A stretch of 64,000 nt of DNA from Smallanthus sonchifolius (GCA_023525975.1 CM042025.1:2619001-2683000); one strand, 5' to 3'. Shown: positions 23,036 to 37,029, counted from the first letter of the stretch. Notes: generated by a model from the letters alone, not told the origin. Numbers and translations are program-made.

Positions 23036-24639
23036 TATATGGGACCAAACAGAATTTATGGAGCTGAACTATATTTATAAGCAATGTATCATGTCAAAAA
23101 CATTCTATTCGATTGTTTGAAAATTATAATAAGGATTTTATTTATATCACACCTGAAAATTTATTTTTGTTATTTACGCTTTATAGTTAGGCTTGCTTTA
23201 TAGTTAGGCTATATGTAGTGTTCGGTGCTCATGGTAATTTCAGACACGGCCTAAAAACAAAATGAAAGTAATCAGATTTTGGGTTAACCATTTTAACTTG
23301 TTTTATAAAACGGACCGTGTTCGGGTTGACCCGTTAAGCCGTTACCCCGTTTAGGTTTCAATTTTTATTTTTATTTTTTTTCCTTTCTAGAAAGAAAAGT
23401 TTATTATTTTTATATTTAATGTTTACCATAAAAAAAATTGATTAATATTAAAACTTTTCTTTTTTTTTCCTTTCTAGAAATAACTATTTAGTTACCGTTA
23501 GTAAATGAATTAGATTTTGATTTCAATATTTATAGAGTTAGTTGTATTAATCTTATTTAATTGAAAAGCATATTACAATTTGTCACACTCATACTCACTT
23601 ATTAACCAGTCAATTCGTTTGACTCATCTAGATAAATGGGTTAAACGGGTGGTTAGAGTTGACCCGATTCATGTGTATCCATGTTAGGGTTAACATTTTT
23701 GACACGAATAAGAATATGGGTCGTGTTCGGTTTGCATAAGTCAACCCACCAACATGACACGATTGAGTGTGATAAAAAACGTAGTACCACATAAGTGTCA
23801 CGTAGGCAATGGCTTTGGTTATCCTCACACTCACTAATTACCTAATCATTGACATTAATTTTTTTATATTTGTATTCTTTTATAAATATTTATTTAAAAA
23901 ATAATACTTTTTTTAGTAAAAAGTAATTTCATATAAATGGCCTTTTGTTTTAATAATAAACCGTTCTTTAAAACTCGTATCAAAACCGCTTACGAGACCA
24001 ATTTTTTTTTTAAAACAACTATGTTTTCATTAGTCAAAGAGGCTAACTCTTTTCCAATACATGTCCGCTCTTGTTTTAGAGCCGGCAACACACGAAATAA
24101 TGAATTATGTTAAGGAATAACTGCAGAACGGACCGAGCTGTATCAACTAACTATACAATTTCGTTCAAGTTCCGCTTTACACCGCAATATTCTATAAAAA
24201 AACAAAAGAAGACTACGTATTTAGTTTCTTTAAAAAAAATTAACGAACACAAGTTATTTGAGAAAAATTAAGATAATGAAATTAAAAAATAAGAAAATGT
24301 TTAGGTGAGGTGTCACTTAATTATTGGCCACTCAAATTTTTGGTTTTGCCAACACGATCGTTGCTCTACTCACGAAGGCAAGGGCAATGCCCCTATCACA
24401 ACACACCGACGCGGTGTGTCACACCCTCACGGTGCCACATCAACTCGCGCCCTCCCCTCACTCCCCACTACACCGCCTTGTGAGTTCGATAACGTATAAA
24501 ACAAGTTGGTGTTGAAATTTTATATTTTTTATATGGTTCAGAATAGGACATGTCAGGTTGGGTGTGTCTATTAGCATTTCTATTTTTTCTATGAACGAAG
24601 GATGTGTTTATTTTTATTAAAAAGCAATTACAACTAACA
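23036..24639. other. Intergenic DNA, repeat-like
   Basis: CGGGTTGACCCG-type motifs at 23280-23350 and 23630-23760 resemble the inverted, GGGTTAA-rich ends of degenerate DNA transposons. A GC-rich patch at 24340-24490 contains an ACACC-rich, MITE-like tract. No boundaries or genes are secure. Confidence 0.4.
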
Positions 24640-24776
24640 GGAAAGGGATTGTGGTCTAGCGATATCAAGGTGTGCATGAAATGTGTCTCTCCTCAAATGG
24701 TTAAGGTTCAAGTCTCAATGTTTACAACTTTGGATTTTTAAGTAAGATTAGGAAGTATGCATCACCATTCTAAAAA
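24640..24776 (+). mobile_element. Possible SINE fragment
   Basis: ATTGTGGTCTAGCGATATC and GGTTCAAGTCTCAA are spaced like box A and box B. It stops at the 5' end of the large Helitron, without an A-tail or target duplication. Confidence 0.35.
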
Positions 24777-25998
24777 TCTCTATATATAATAAAGAAGAAA
24801 AGGTTTTGGTACACTTGTCAAAATTTAAAGCATTCAAAGACACATGTCACCTATTTAACCCATTACCGCCACATGTCACTGCCTAACCATCTCACCTATT
24901 TCACCTTTTTCATTCAGTCAAAACGCGAATATGAAGAACAACCCGTACCCGATTTCTTTTTTATATCCCTACCAAAATTCTGCCCTCTTTTCAAACCCTA
25001 ATCCCCATTCGCTTCATTCACTTCAAACCTCTGCAATACCTTCCACCTTCCATCCCCACCTTAACCTCCTACCCAAACCCTAAACCCCCTACCAAAACCT
25101 CCACCTTCCATCCCCACCTTAACCTCCATCTTCCACCGAAACCTCCACCTTTATACCCAAACCTACATCTTCCACCCAAACTGCTGTAATCCCTTGATTC
25201 CTTTCTCTCACTCAATAAAACCTACAACTTCCATCCCCTTCATTTTCTCCTCTTCAACCAGAAACACCTTAGCCGCCTCAACCACCATCGAATGAAAAAG
25301 GTTCTAGATTTGAACATCCATTCAATAGGTTAGTTATTTGATGTCAATAAATTCTTCATCATCTCCATTTTCATTTTTCTTTTTAAACTGTTTTTTCATT
25401 GTATTTTTTTGTTGAATCTTGAGTAGTATCAGTAATTTTAATTGTTTGTTAACAGTTGATTGTTATAATCTTAAAACTGTTTATAAGTATTATTATTAGG
25501 TAATCACTATTTTCAAACTTTTATATTGTTTACAGAACTGTTTATAAGTATTATGGGTTAATGTCTCTGATACATATACAATAAATTTTCAATTGAGTAA
25601 TGTTGATGTGTCTGCCAGATATCAATTTTCCAAAATGATGTGTTATCACTATCTAAGCATGTTAGATTATACTTTTGGTAAAATTCAGCCTACCTAAAAA
25701 CTAAATCAGTTTTGGATGGTCTTTTTTTAAGTAAAACTTGAAAATATCAACATAAATTATCAGAAAACAAGCTTTTCTTTTAACACTTTTTTTAATGTCA
25801 ACTATACAAGACAAAATCATTCCTCTAAACATATATGTAGTCTCTATCAAAGACTGATTACCTATTTCTTTGACTATTTGGTTACCTAAAATAACAGTTT
25901 AGCTCTTTTCTTATAATCAAACGGTTATAAATATCACCCATTTATTCAAAAACTTGGTACCCATTCTTTCACTTCTTTGAAAGTTATTAATCCAAGCT

Positions 25999-28900
25999 AT
26001 GAGTTTGCAACCAATAGATAAAACTCAACTTATGGACCTAAGGTAGTGTATTCATATCATATCTTCTTATGTTTTTCATGTTAAGAATTTGATGTTTATA
26101 AACTATTTGAATCAGAATGTATCATATGTTCCATTTATTGACATAATATTGCACAATATTATAACTAACTACAATCTAAACACACTCATTGTACAAAATA
26201 GAATAGTGACACTTAGTTTAGAATTTGGTCAGCAACTATTATTTTGCTTCATCCAATTGTTTTAATATATTACCTGGAAATTTTATTTAATCGAAATATG
26301 TTGTTTCCCATACAGGAGTCCTGAATATTCAAGGATCATTTTCTTAAAGGATGTTGATTTATCAATGTGGGATTACTCGATCAAGGTTCGTGTCCTGCGA
26401 CTATGGAAGCAACCCATGTACAACAACCCTGCTGAAACATACTCTATTGAAATGATTGTAGTTGACAAGGAGGTCTATGTCTATTTTTTTTATGTCTATG
26501 TAGTTGAAATACTATATTTATCACTAATCTTTATATAAAAACTCCAAAATTAACAGGGAACCGCAATCCAAGCCAATGTTCTAAAACGATGGTTTCCTCT
26601 ATTTGAACATTTGCTGAAGGATTCAGGTTATTATACATAACTCTTTAATTGCAAGTTTTCTGTATTTGAACAATACTTAATAAATCATTTAATTTTGATG
26701 TTCCTGTTATAATAATCATTTTTTTTTGCTAAACTGATGAAGGATACCGGTTGTGCACTATTTTTCGCTAAACTGCTTTTCTGAAAACGATACAATTTAA
26801 GTTGTATGAAATACTATTTATTTAGAATTATGATTTATTTCAGATTTTTTGTGTAGAGTTTTGACTTTGTTTGTAATTTGGTTTTACAAAGATTTAATTC
26901 TATTTAAAGCACAGTCTTAGCCTCTTATTAATTGAGTTATTCATAAATGGGTCATGTTCTTAAATAATTTTGAAATTTAATAACAATATATTGCGTACAA
27001 TCTGTTTATGATCCGTACAATTTGTTAATCATCCGTCAAGGTGGTTTAGTTTCTGTGTCGGGAGTGTGTTTAACATAACCGGTGACAATGTGTGTTTCAT
27101 TTCTAAAGCTTATAAAGAAAAAGGATGGTCTACTTTAAAGATGTATTTGTATTCAATGTTTCTGTGTCGGAAGTGTGTTTGTACTTTGGTTTTACAAAGA
27201 TGTATTTTTATTGAAACGTCACTCTTAGCCTCTTATTAATTGAGTTATTCATAAATGGGTCATGTTCTTAAATAATTTAGAAAATTAATAAAAATAAATT
27301 TTGTACAAATTGGTTAATGATCTGTTAATTTTTCCACTCAAATGTGTAAAATTGTTACTCGAGTAGCCAAACATAACCTTCATGGATATTAGGTGTCGAT
27401 TGTTTATGTTTTTTTAAATATGCAGTGTCAACGTGGTTTAGTTTCAGTGTCGGAACTGTGTTTAACATAAGCGGTGCATTTATCTTTCATTTCTAAAGCT
27501 GATAAAGAAAAATGAGTGTCTACTGTAAATAATGTGCTTATGTTACTGAGTTTTCTCATGTGTGGTTTGTTACCATGCTATGTTGTGCCTTTATATTTAA
27601 AGCTTTCATGCATCTTATTCCTAAAATAAACTTTTAGATGGTTTTAAACAGCTAAGAATGTCATACCTTTTTTCTAAAAATGAATTTGATGAATTTTTTT
27701 AAAAGTTTATGGTTTTTGACAAGCATACATGTTTAAGCGTTGTCCCAACACCTTATCCACATTTTGGATGGTTTTTGACACATTTGAGTGTTTGAATATT
27801 TTTGTGTTCGTTTGTTGTTATACATGTTTTTGACAAGCATAGATGTTTAATTGTTGTTATACATTTTTTTGTGTTTAAGTTTTCTGTTTGTTTATATTTT
27901 TTTTCCTTATGTAAAACAAAGATACTTACTTTTAGAATAATCAAATTATTTCTTTATCTTTACAAAGAATAATCAAATTATTTCCTGCTTTAATTATTTT
28001 TTAAATTTCTATTTTCATAGGTTGTTACTTCACTGTGAAACCAACAATTGGAAGAAATAATTCAAGAAACAAGTATGTTGCTAACGACAATAAGATTGGC
28101 ATATACAGCGACAGCAAAGTCTACCTTTGTAGTGATTTTTCCGGTCCAACTTATGGTTTTCCATTCACAACTTTTGATCCTATTGTTCATCAGTCTATTC
28201 CTGAAGACACACCGCTATGCAAGCAAAAATACTTATAAATTTAATATGTCCATGTTATAATAGCATTGACCTTATGACTGCATTTTATAACTTTATTTTG
28301 TAGATATCATTGGTTTTGTTGGTGATTTTGGTGAGGTTAAAAATATCAAGACATCTACGGGTAAGGATACATACAAAGTCAACGTCCTTATACAAGATTT
28401 GAAGTTAGAATTATCTAATACACATTTACTTTTAAATTTATTTTTGTTTACAATTATTTTAACATGAATTATTATTAATTTTCTATTCTAGGATGCAGAA
28501 GATTTTTTTGTCATTATGGGGTTCATATGTTGATGAGATTTTAGATGTTTGGGCAAACAAAGAAAAAAATGGTCTTATTGTTGTCATCCTTCAGTTTGGT
28601 ACACTCAAATATTATCAACGTTCTGCCTATGTGAACAATGCATTCAATGTTTCAAAACTGTTCATCAATTCAGAGATTGATGAAATCACTGGCTTTAAAA
28701 ATAGGTTTGTATACATTACTAATAAATATTTACTTTTGAACATCTTAATTATAAATTAACTTTGTATATAAATTACATTCTTTTACTTACGGTTTGCTTC
28801 AGAATTCTGGTCTTTCGACATGTTTAGTCGACTCGTCAAAGGTCTCGAGAACTTTCATGTCCCTTTTTGATAAATATGTTGTTAACACTGAGTTCAATAA

Positions 28901-30148
28901 CACTGTTGAAGTTAATCTGAGCAATGTAATTTACATAAACCCTTTTTAAGTTGTAAGATATGTTCTTTTAAAGTGATTATAACATTAATGTTTGTTTGAT
29001 TTTAGGTCAAACAAGTTGTAATTGTTGCTACAGTAGAGTTGATACCACCAGAAATATCTTGGTATTATCAGTCCTATAAAACATGTAACCGCAAGTTGAC
29101 CAAAATCAACGATGGATGTGACATTTTCGTTACCGAATTGGTTGATCAACATGTGCTCTCTGATTGATCGTGAAGCAACAAAACTTCTGGAAAAAAAAAT
29201 GCGTCTGTTTTAATTGAGAAACATTTAAGTGTAAGCTTGCCTTTTTACATTAGCATCCTACACATAACTTTGATTTATAATTATTTTTTAACCTTTGTCT
29301 AACAATTTAAAAAACAATATTATAGGCTGGTGATAAAGGCCTCTATCCGGATGAGTTTTCTAAGCTTTTAGAGAAAAAGTTTGTATTTAAAATTGATATT
29401 ACAGAATTTAACATTGACAACAACCATTGGTTTTTTGGAATTTCTAAATTGACTTCTGAGCTGAAAAAGAAGGCAAACAATTATGAGGTTACTCACTAAT
29501 TTTATTTATGTTCTTATATATTTGTGGGTAATAGCACTTTAGTGACATTTGTATTTCTTATTAAAATGTAGTCCGGTAACTCTGAGTCAATCACCAACAC
29601 ATTGACTGAAATCCCATCTCAAGAAACTTTGAATTTCAAGGTATGTCTTATTAATTGTTCTTTGAATGTTTGTTTATTTCATTACATTTTTTATGATCAT
29701 AAGTTTTATAAAACTACTGCTAATGAAATATATTTACAAGTATTAATAACAATTAGTTTTCAAAAAAAAAATTAATCAATCCGAAATGAAGTTTTTGTTT
29801 GCAAGAAGTGCTTTTCTTTCTTTTTATTTTAATAATCTTAACATTTCAAATTTTATTAACAGTGTCATCTAAACTTTCATTTTCAAAGTTAAGCACATAA
29901 TTAATTTGATTATAAATTCTTTTAGGCGAGTCTTGAAAGTACGGATGATAATGTGACACCATTGTCGCAAACTGAACAAGGCGATGGAAAAAGGCATGTT
30001 GGCAACGTTTAAGCGCAAATAAAAAAATCAAGATTTTAAGCGCAAATTGGTGGATGCATATGATATTGAGGATATTGGTGCTTTGTATGATACTAAGGCT
30101 ATTTCTGATAGCAAGAAAACTCTTTTGGTTTCAAAAGTTGAAAAATGA
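25999..30148 (+). pseudogene. Helitron-borne RPA70-like single-strand DNA binding protein, decayed
   Basis: Replication protein A large subunit homologues are common passengers of plant Helitrons. Exons can be followed by eye. 25999-26042 begins MSLQPIDK. 26316 onward gives SIKVRVLRLWKQP and ETYSIEMIVVD. About 26558 gives GTAIQANVLKRWFPLFE. About 28022 gives the second half of the first OB fold. About 28305 and 28492-28703 give a second OB fold ending KLFINSEIDEITGFKN. About 29006 gives VVIVATVELIPPE and a CNRK zinc-ribbon remnant. Two or more C-terminal exons follow. Near 29165 the LIDREATKLL segment is out of frame, and near 30010 a stop follows GKRHVGNV, with KRKLVDAYD in a separate frame. 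Introns are AT-rich. Exact ends are approximate. Confidence 0.75.
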
Positions 30149-30588
30149 TGTACCTTGATCCTTTATGTTTAAACTGTTTTAGGTGTTTAATTTTCTTTAA
30201 TTGTCTTGGAACTTAGGTTTATGTTTTCAAACCTTTAGTTTTATTTTGGTCAGGTTAATCATGTAAAACAATGGCCTTTATGGTCTAACATTTCCTTTTC
30301 TAATGTTTATTTTGCTATATTTGTGGTTTGTTATTTAAGATATATTTTGAATCATGATTCGTAAAGTTACTATGTGAAAAATACTATTTGTGTTTTTAAA
30401 CAACTAAGTTTTTTTAATACAAAATCGTTTCTAAGGTACATCATATTCAAATATCAAAATGGATATTAAATTAGTTAGTACCTAAATTACATTTTCACAT
30501 CTTGGATAAAATTACATTGTAATTCATTTGTGTATATTTTTTTTACTTACTAGCTACAAACTTGACATACTATCACACTTGTGCTAAG

Positions 30589-33500
30589 ATGATGCGAAAG
30601 AAAAGAAAACAATATTTGGATGCCCGAAAAGCTAAACTTTCTGTCATATCCAACATCAAAGGTCTTTTTTGTACTACATTACGCATATATCTCATCGTAG
30701 TTTACATTTTAGAAATTAAACTTTTAAATTCAATCATATAAATTAGTCAATTTTAACTGAAGTTGTTTCATATTTTGTTTTAATTTATTGGTTCTATATT
30801 AGGTTTGAACAACATCCACAACAATTTACCATCATCACCAAATTACGGAACTGGCGGAAATGTAATGGAGATTCCCAATGATTGTCAATCAATTTCATAT
30901 CAACATACCAATGTTACTTATTCAGATGTTCATATTAGAAGTCCACTTTCTGACATTACCAATGGTATAGTTGTACATATTTTTTAGTTTAATTATTTTA
31001 TCATAACTTTTACCTATTTTACAGATTCAAAAGGAAAAAAGAAACAAAAGAAGAGAATACCTGGATAACAAAAAATATAACGCAAATTTTAAAGGCAAGA
31101 GTTTTAAATTAGATGTTACGCAACGTTCAATTTCTTTTAGTCTTTCCAAAGCACCAGATCATCAATTTTTGACCCGAATCGCAGTGCACAGCAGGGGATG
31201 TGTTGTCGCGATCACCGTGCGGCGCCGCAATCCTCTAAGCTGACGCCCAAACAACCCTTACTTTTATTTTTATATATAGTTTTCAAATAAACGTTAGGTC
31301 AACAAGCATTTAAGAAGCCAACAATCTCACAAGATAATCCAAGATGTGTTTCTGAAAACACTAAAAATGTGAATCCAACATTTACATACAACCGGTCTAC
31401 GTCCTCGTGTGAAGATCGTAACATTAATGTTATAAGTCTTTTATCTCAAATTACAAATAGTATTCTCTCTATCATTCACGTTCATATTTTATAAATAATA
31501 ATTATTTTATGAATACTTATATTTGTTTGCATTGTTGATGTTTTACAGTTTCAATAAACAATGATGGTTATACTAACCCAAAAATGAAGCGAGTAATCAG
31601 AAAACAACATATGGATAACAAGAAAAAAAAACAACAATTCTACCCCTACAAAGTATTGTTCTTCAACCAATAAAAAATACATTCAATTGTCAAATGCTTC
31701 TAAAGGTAATAAATTTTCTTTTAACAAACATAAACTTCAAAAAAATATAAATCTTTTAATTTATCTCTTAATGTTTAATGTTTAAATTATTCTCATTTGT
31801 AACTGCACCAACCTAGCATATTCATCCAACAATTCTGATATCCAACCTTTACAATTTACAAAAGTAGATCATCAACATGATGGTGAAATTATTACATATA
31901 ATTTTACCGGTAAATCAAAAGGTAATATTACATTTCAAATATTTTTAGATTGTTAAAATATAAGAAATTCAATTAACATTCTAATTACAATTAATAGATT
32001 ACTTGGATCATGGTGATCAAATTCAAATATGTCCAGCATGTGATGCAAAATTATGGAAAGATGAAGAGTTAAGAAGTCTTCAACGAAAGGCTAAAGCAAG
32101 TTTTTCTATATGTTGTGGTTATGCCAAAGTGAAGCTTCCTAATTTGAAGGAGCCACCGCATGATTATAAAAGTCTTTATACCTGTTTTGATTCAAAAGGG
32201 AAACATTTTTTTTAAAATATTCGTCGTTACAATTCAAGGTTCTCCTTTACGTCCATGGATGGAAAAGTAGATTCGTCCATTAATAGAGGCAAAGCTCCAT
32301 ATGTATTCAGACTTGGCGGTGAAAATTATCATACTATTGGAAGTCTTCTACCAAACGATGGATCAAAGCCAAAATTCTCTCAATTATATATATATATATA
32401 TATATGACACGGAGAACGAAGTTTTAAACATACAAGCCGCTTTAGGGTATGTCCCATCAATCCTTAATAATTTATTTTTTTAGTTCATTTAATCTATATG
32501 TTTTTTTATCGTTGATTAATTTTGTGTTTTCTATATTGTAATTAGTCAATCCAACAATTTGTCCACATCAACTTCTGAGACGCTTGATATTCAGATTATC
32601 AAAGATTTAAAGGTCATGTTAGATTCACATAATCAGTTGGGTAAATCTTATAGAATGGTGAGAGATTGTTTTCAAATTAACCCTGATGCGAATCTAAAGT
32701 TACGCCTTATTGCAAAAAGGCAGCAACACAGAAGGACATATAACTTGCCAACTGCTTCTGAAGTTGTTGCTTTAATACTTGGAGACATTGACAATTCATT
32801 TGAACCTAGAGATATTATTGTCAAGACTAAATCAGGTAGTCTACAACGTATGAGTGAACTACATCCATCATACATCGCGCTTCAATATCCACTACTTTTC
32901 CCATATGGTGACGACGGTTACAGAACGGACATCCCTCATAGGAACGTTTTGTCTACAACAAGTAAACGTCGTACATGTACAATGCGTGAGTTATTTTCTT
33001 ATAGAATCCAAGACAGAATGAATAATTTCTCATTGATTCTAAATGCCAGGAGGCTTTTTCAACAAATTTTGGTGGACGCGTATACTATGATTGAAAGCGA
33101 AAGACTCTTTTTCATACGTAATGAACAAAAGAAATTAAGATGTAAGAGTTATGAGAAGCTACGTTCCGTTCAAAATCAAGGAAAGAAAGACATGACCACA
33201 ATTGGTCAACGAGTTCTATTACCTTCTTCTTTTAAGGGTGGTGCACGTTACATGTTGCAAAACTATTTGGATGCCATGTCCCTTTGTAAGTGGTACGGGT
33301 ATCCGGATTTTTTCATAACAATCACATGTAACCCAAAATGGCCTAAAGTTAGAAGATTTCTTAAAGACAAGAAGCTTAATCCGGAAGACAGGCCTGATAT
33401 TTTATGTAGATTATTTAAAATCAAACTTGATGCCATCATTAGAGACTTAAAGGATAATGCAATACTCCGCAAGGTTCAAGCAGGTATGTTACATCACCAT

Positions 33501-36500
33501 TTTATCATTCACACTTTTTACATTTATATTGATTTATAAGAAATGTAATACAAGAATTATTATTTATTCGTTTCAATTTTTTCAGTTGTATATACGGTCG
33601 AGTTTCAAAAACGTGGCTTGCCTCATGTTCATATTTACTTATTTATGCATGCCGATCACAAAGTTCCAACCGTTGAACATATTGATCTAGTTATTTCAGC
33701 TAAAATACCAGACAAAAATGAAGATCCTACATGATTCATGGTCCTTGTGGCATTGAGAATACGAGTTGTCCATGCATGATCGATAGAAAGTGTTCTAAAC
33801 ATTTTCCTAAAAAATTCTGGGACCCATACATGCATCGACTTAGATGGTTTTCCTGAAAATAGAAGACGGAATTCGGGATGTTTTGTGGAGAAGTCGGGTA
33901 TCAAGTTAGATACTAGAAGCGTTGTTTCGTATAACAAAGTTCTTTTAAAAAGATATCAAGCACACATCAATGTGGAGTGGTGCAATCAGGCTGGTTCAAT
34001 CAAATATTTGTTTAAATATATAAACAAAGGTCATGATAGGGCTACTATTTCTTTTGTACAAACTAATCAACAAAATGACCATCAGCAAATGGTAGATGAA
34101 ATAAAAGACTACTATAGCTGTAGATACATATCTGCATGTGAAGCATCATGGCGGATTTTCTCGTATGATGTTCATTATAGGAATCCTGTAGTTATTAGAC
34201 TTCCGTTTCATCTTCCGGGACAACAAAAAGTTATATATGAGGCATGTGATGATATAGACGATGTGTTAAACAAAATTTCAGTGTCGGCTACAATGTTTTT
34301 AGAGTGGATGAACTGCAATCAAAAATTTCCAGAAGCATGTAAACTAAATTATGTTGAATTCCCTACAAAGTTCGTTTGGAAACTCGACAAAAAAACATGG
34401 GAAAAAAGGCAAAGAGGTTTTTCAATTGGTAGAATTCATTCAGTTTCTCCCTCACTCAGCGAAGCGTATTATTTAAGAATTTTGTTGAACAAGGTCAAAT
34501 GCCCGAGATCATTTGAATAAATTAGAACAGTAAATGGTCAATAATATCCTACATTTAGAGATGCATGTTACGCTTATGGCTTTTGGATGATGACAATGAA
34601 TACATTGAAGCAATTGCATAAGCAAGTTTCTCAGCCTCTGGTTATTATTTAATATGTTTATTTGCTACAATGTTAATGTCAAACAGTATCTCTAGACCTG
34701 AATTTGTATGGGGAAAAACATGGAATTACTTTGCAGATGACATTCTCTACAACCAACGGATTATTTTAAAGCATCGAGGTATAATTTTTTATATTACTTT
34801 TTAATATTTTTGTAATAATGTTAAAAAATAATTTACTTTAATATTTTATTGAAACTTTGTAAGCTTAGTACTTAATGAAGATCAAATTAAGCACCTGACA
34901 TTGTTTGAGATTGAAAATTTTCTACTTCGAAATAACTCGACTCTAAGAAGATATCCAACCATGCTATTTCCTGATGATGAATGCATATCTTCAGAAAACA
35001 ATACCTTGCTAAATGAAGAGCTCGCTTACGACAAAGGAATCTTAGAAGAAGATTTTCGTAATCTATTTACTTCGCTAACTGTTGAACAAAGAGTTATTTT
35101 TGAAGAAATCAACGCACCGGTCACCCAGAACAAAGGAGGTATGTTTTTTGTTTATGGTTATGGTGGCACAGGAAAAACATATCTTTGGAAGACCTTATCT
35201 GCCTCCTTAAGATCTTAAGAAAAGGTTGTATTAAATGTTGTTTCAAGTGGAATTGCATCTCTTTTACTATCAAGACGTAGGACAGCACACTCCAGGTTTC
35301 ACATTCCTTTAAATTTAGTTGAGGATTCTTTTTGTCACATAAAGCCAAACATCGATCTTGCACGTTTATTAAAACTAACATCGCTTATTATATGGGATGA
35401 AGCACCAATGGTACATAAACACGGATTTGAAGCTTTAGATAGATCCTTAAAAGACATTTTTACATCTACATCAGGAACATCATCCAACATACCATTTGGT
35501 GGAAAAGTTATTGTTTTTGGAGGAGATTTTTGACAAATACTTCTTGTTGTCCCAAACGAGAGTAGACAACAGATTGTAAATTCTTCTTTAAGTTCATCTT
35601 ATATTTGGACAAACTGCAAGGTGCTTAAATTGACAAAAAACATCTAAGGTTGACTTGCAGAAATGATTCAGTTGATATCGAACAAACTAAGATGTTTGCA
35701 CAATGGCTTTTGGATATAGGGGAAGGTAATGTGGGTGGTATGAATGACGGTGAAGCAATGATTGAGATACCGGAAGATCTTCTAATTAAAGATTCATCAG
35801 ATCCAATTTCTGAGTTAATCAAGTTTGTATATCCTTCTATTTTGGAAAATTTTAAAAATCCAAGTTTCTTTCATGAAAGGGCAATACTCGCTCCAAAAAA
35901 TGAAGTTGTTCAAGAAATCAATGATCGGTTGCTCTTAATTTTTCCAGGAGAAGAAAGGGAATATCTAAGTTTAGACAGTATGTCAAACAGAAATGGTTCC
36001 AGATGATTTAGATGAAAGTTTATACTCACCGGATATTCTAAATGGAATTAAAGTTTCAAGTATGCCAAACCATAAGTTAGTATTAAAAGTTGGTGTTCCA
36101 TTTATGCTTCTTAGAAATATTGATCAAAAAAGTGGTTTATGTAACGGAACTCGATTACAAGTAATATCACTGGGAAATCGTGTTATCGAAGCAGAGATTA
36201 TATCAGCAAGTAACATTAGAGGTCGTACTTCTATTCCTAGAATTTCTTTGATACCCACTGACAAAAGACTTCCTTTTAAGTTACAGAGAAGACAATTCCC
36301 ACTTGCAGTATGTTTTGCAATGACCATAAACAAGAGTCAAGGACAATCACTATCAAAAGTTGGTTTGTTTTTTAAAGAACCGGTTTTTACACATGGTCAA
36401 TTATATGTGGCATTATCAAGAGTGACAAGACGAGACGGCCTAAAAGTTGTTATACTAGATAGTAATGGTAATCTTTCAAATATAACATCAAATGTTGTAT

Positions 36501-36526
36501 ACAAAAAAATATTTAGAGATTTGTAA
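30589..36526 (+). pseudogene. Helitron Rep/Pif1 helicase (RepHel), decayed
   Basis: RepHel nicks and unwinds DNA for rolling-circle transposition. A lysine-rich start MMRKKRKQYLDARKAK at 30589 leads into several short exons. At 32003 comes the N-terminal zinc-finger-like domain (CPACDAKLW), then NIRRYNSRF, all broken by a frameshift near 32212 and by a TA-repeat near 32384-32406. The main Rep block starts at about 32545. Rep motif 1 is FITITCNPKWP, motif 2 the HUH-type GLPHVHIYLF (about 33615), and motif 3 SIKYLFKYINKG with two tyrosines (about 34000). The Pif1 helicase has Walker A YGYGGTGKTYLW (about 35160), Walker B IIWDEAPM, INKSQGQSL and QLYVALSRV, ending at 36526. Further damage includes stops near 33731, 34519, 34610, 35217, 35533 (GDF stop Q, likely CGA to TGA) and 35646, and a frameshift near 36000. 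Confidence 0.85.
32384..32406. repeat. TA microsatellite inside the RepHel reading frame
   Basis: A TA run interrupts the conserved QLYIYDTENEV segment of the helicase. The upstream SLLPNDGSKPKFSQLY part and the downstream YDTENEV part lie in different frames, so slippage in this run probably caused the frameshift. Confidence 0.75.
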
Positions 36527-36600
36527 AAACTATTGTAGCTTTTTTTTTCTTTTATGTATGATTAATTTAATTGCTTGCATGTTTTATTATTATTTTCTAA

Positions 36601-36630
36601 ACCCGTGTGTCACACGGACATATAGACTAG
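36601..36630 (+). other. Helitron 3' terminus with hairpin
   Basis: The palindrome CCGTGTGTCACACGG at 36603-36617 is followed by ACATATAGACTAG. This is the termination structure used in Helitron transposition. Confidence 0.8.
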
Positions 36631-36672
36631 TAATATATATAACATCTATATATATATATATATATATATATA

Positions 36673-37029
36673 TCTATACTATATAATAAATAAAGGTTTT
36701 GGTGGGACACTTGTCACTCTCCTATGCATCATCAACCATTTTTTCCCGCCTCTCTCATATTAATTATAGAAATTTCTTTAATTGTTTTTATAATTTTTTG
36801 TTTCCCGTCTCTCTCTCCTAACAGCTTTTATTTAAAAAAAATTGATTTGTTTATAAAACATTTTATAAATTGGATATTTCTTTCATTCTTTTTATAAAAC
36901 ATTTTAAAAAAATAACTATATAACGTTTATAGAATTTGTATTAAAAAACTATGTAATATGTCATAAATATGTAATATCTAAATCTTTATTACTAAATATA
37001 TAACATTGCATTTATTCAACCTAACCTAG
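36673..37029 (+). mobile_element. Possible short Helitron lacking its hairpin
   Basis: The 5' end TCTATACTATATAATAAATA, with AAAGGTTTTGGTGG and ACACTTGTCACTCTC, is typical of the family. The 3' end CAACCTAACCTAG then T fits, but no GC-rich palindrome precedes it, so the end is uncertain. It starts 42 bp after the end of the large Helitron, across a TA microsatellite. Confidence 0.5.

Larger units (their letters stand above)
24777..36630 (+). mobile_element. Large Helitron, about 11.9 kb, decayed autonomous type
   Basis: Starts TCTCTATATATAATAAAG after an A at 24776 and ends with palindrome CCGTGTGTCACACGG, then ACATATAGACTAG at 36630, followed by T. It thus has 5' TC, a 3' hairpin about 11 bases before CTAG, and insertion between A and T. 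Two gene remnants lie inside, in the order typical of plant Helitrons: an RPA70-like gene and a Rep/Pif1 helicase gene. Both carry frameshifts and stops, so the element should not now be autonomous. The short Helitrons nearby share its start (AATAAA, AAAGGTTTTGG, ACACTTGTCA) and may once have depended on such an element. Confidence 0.88.

Noticed and set aside
33263..33937. Minus-strand frames of 69 and 93 codons
   Set aside because: They are shadows of the Helitron RepHel coding sequence on the plus strand.
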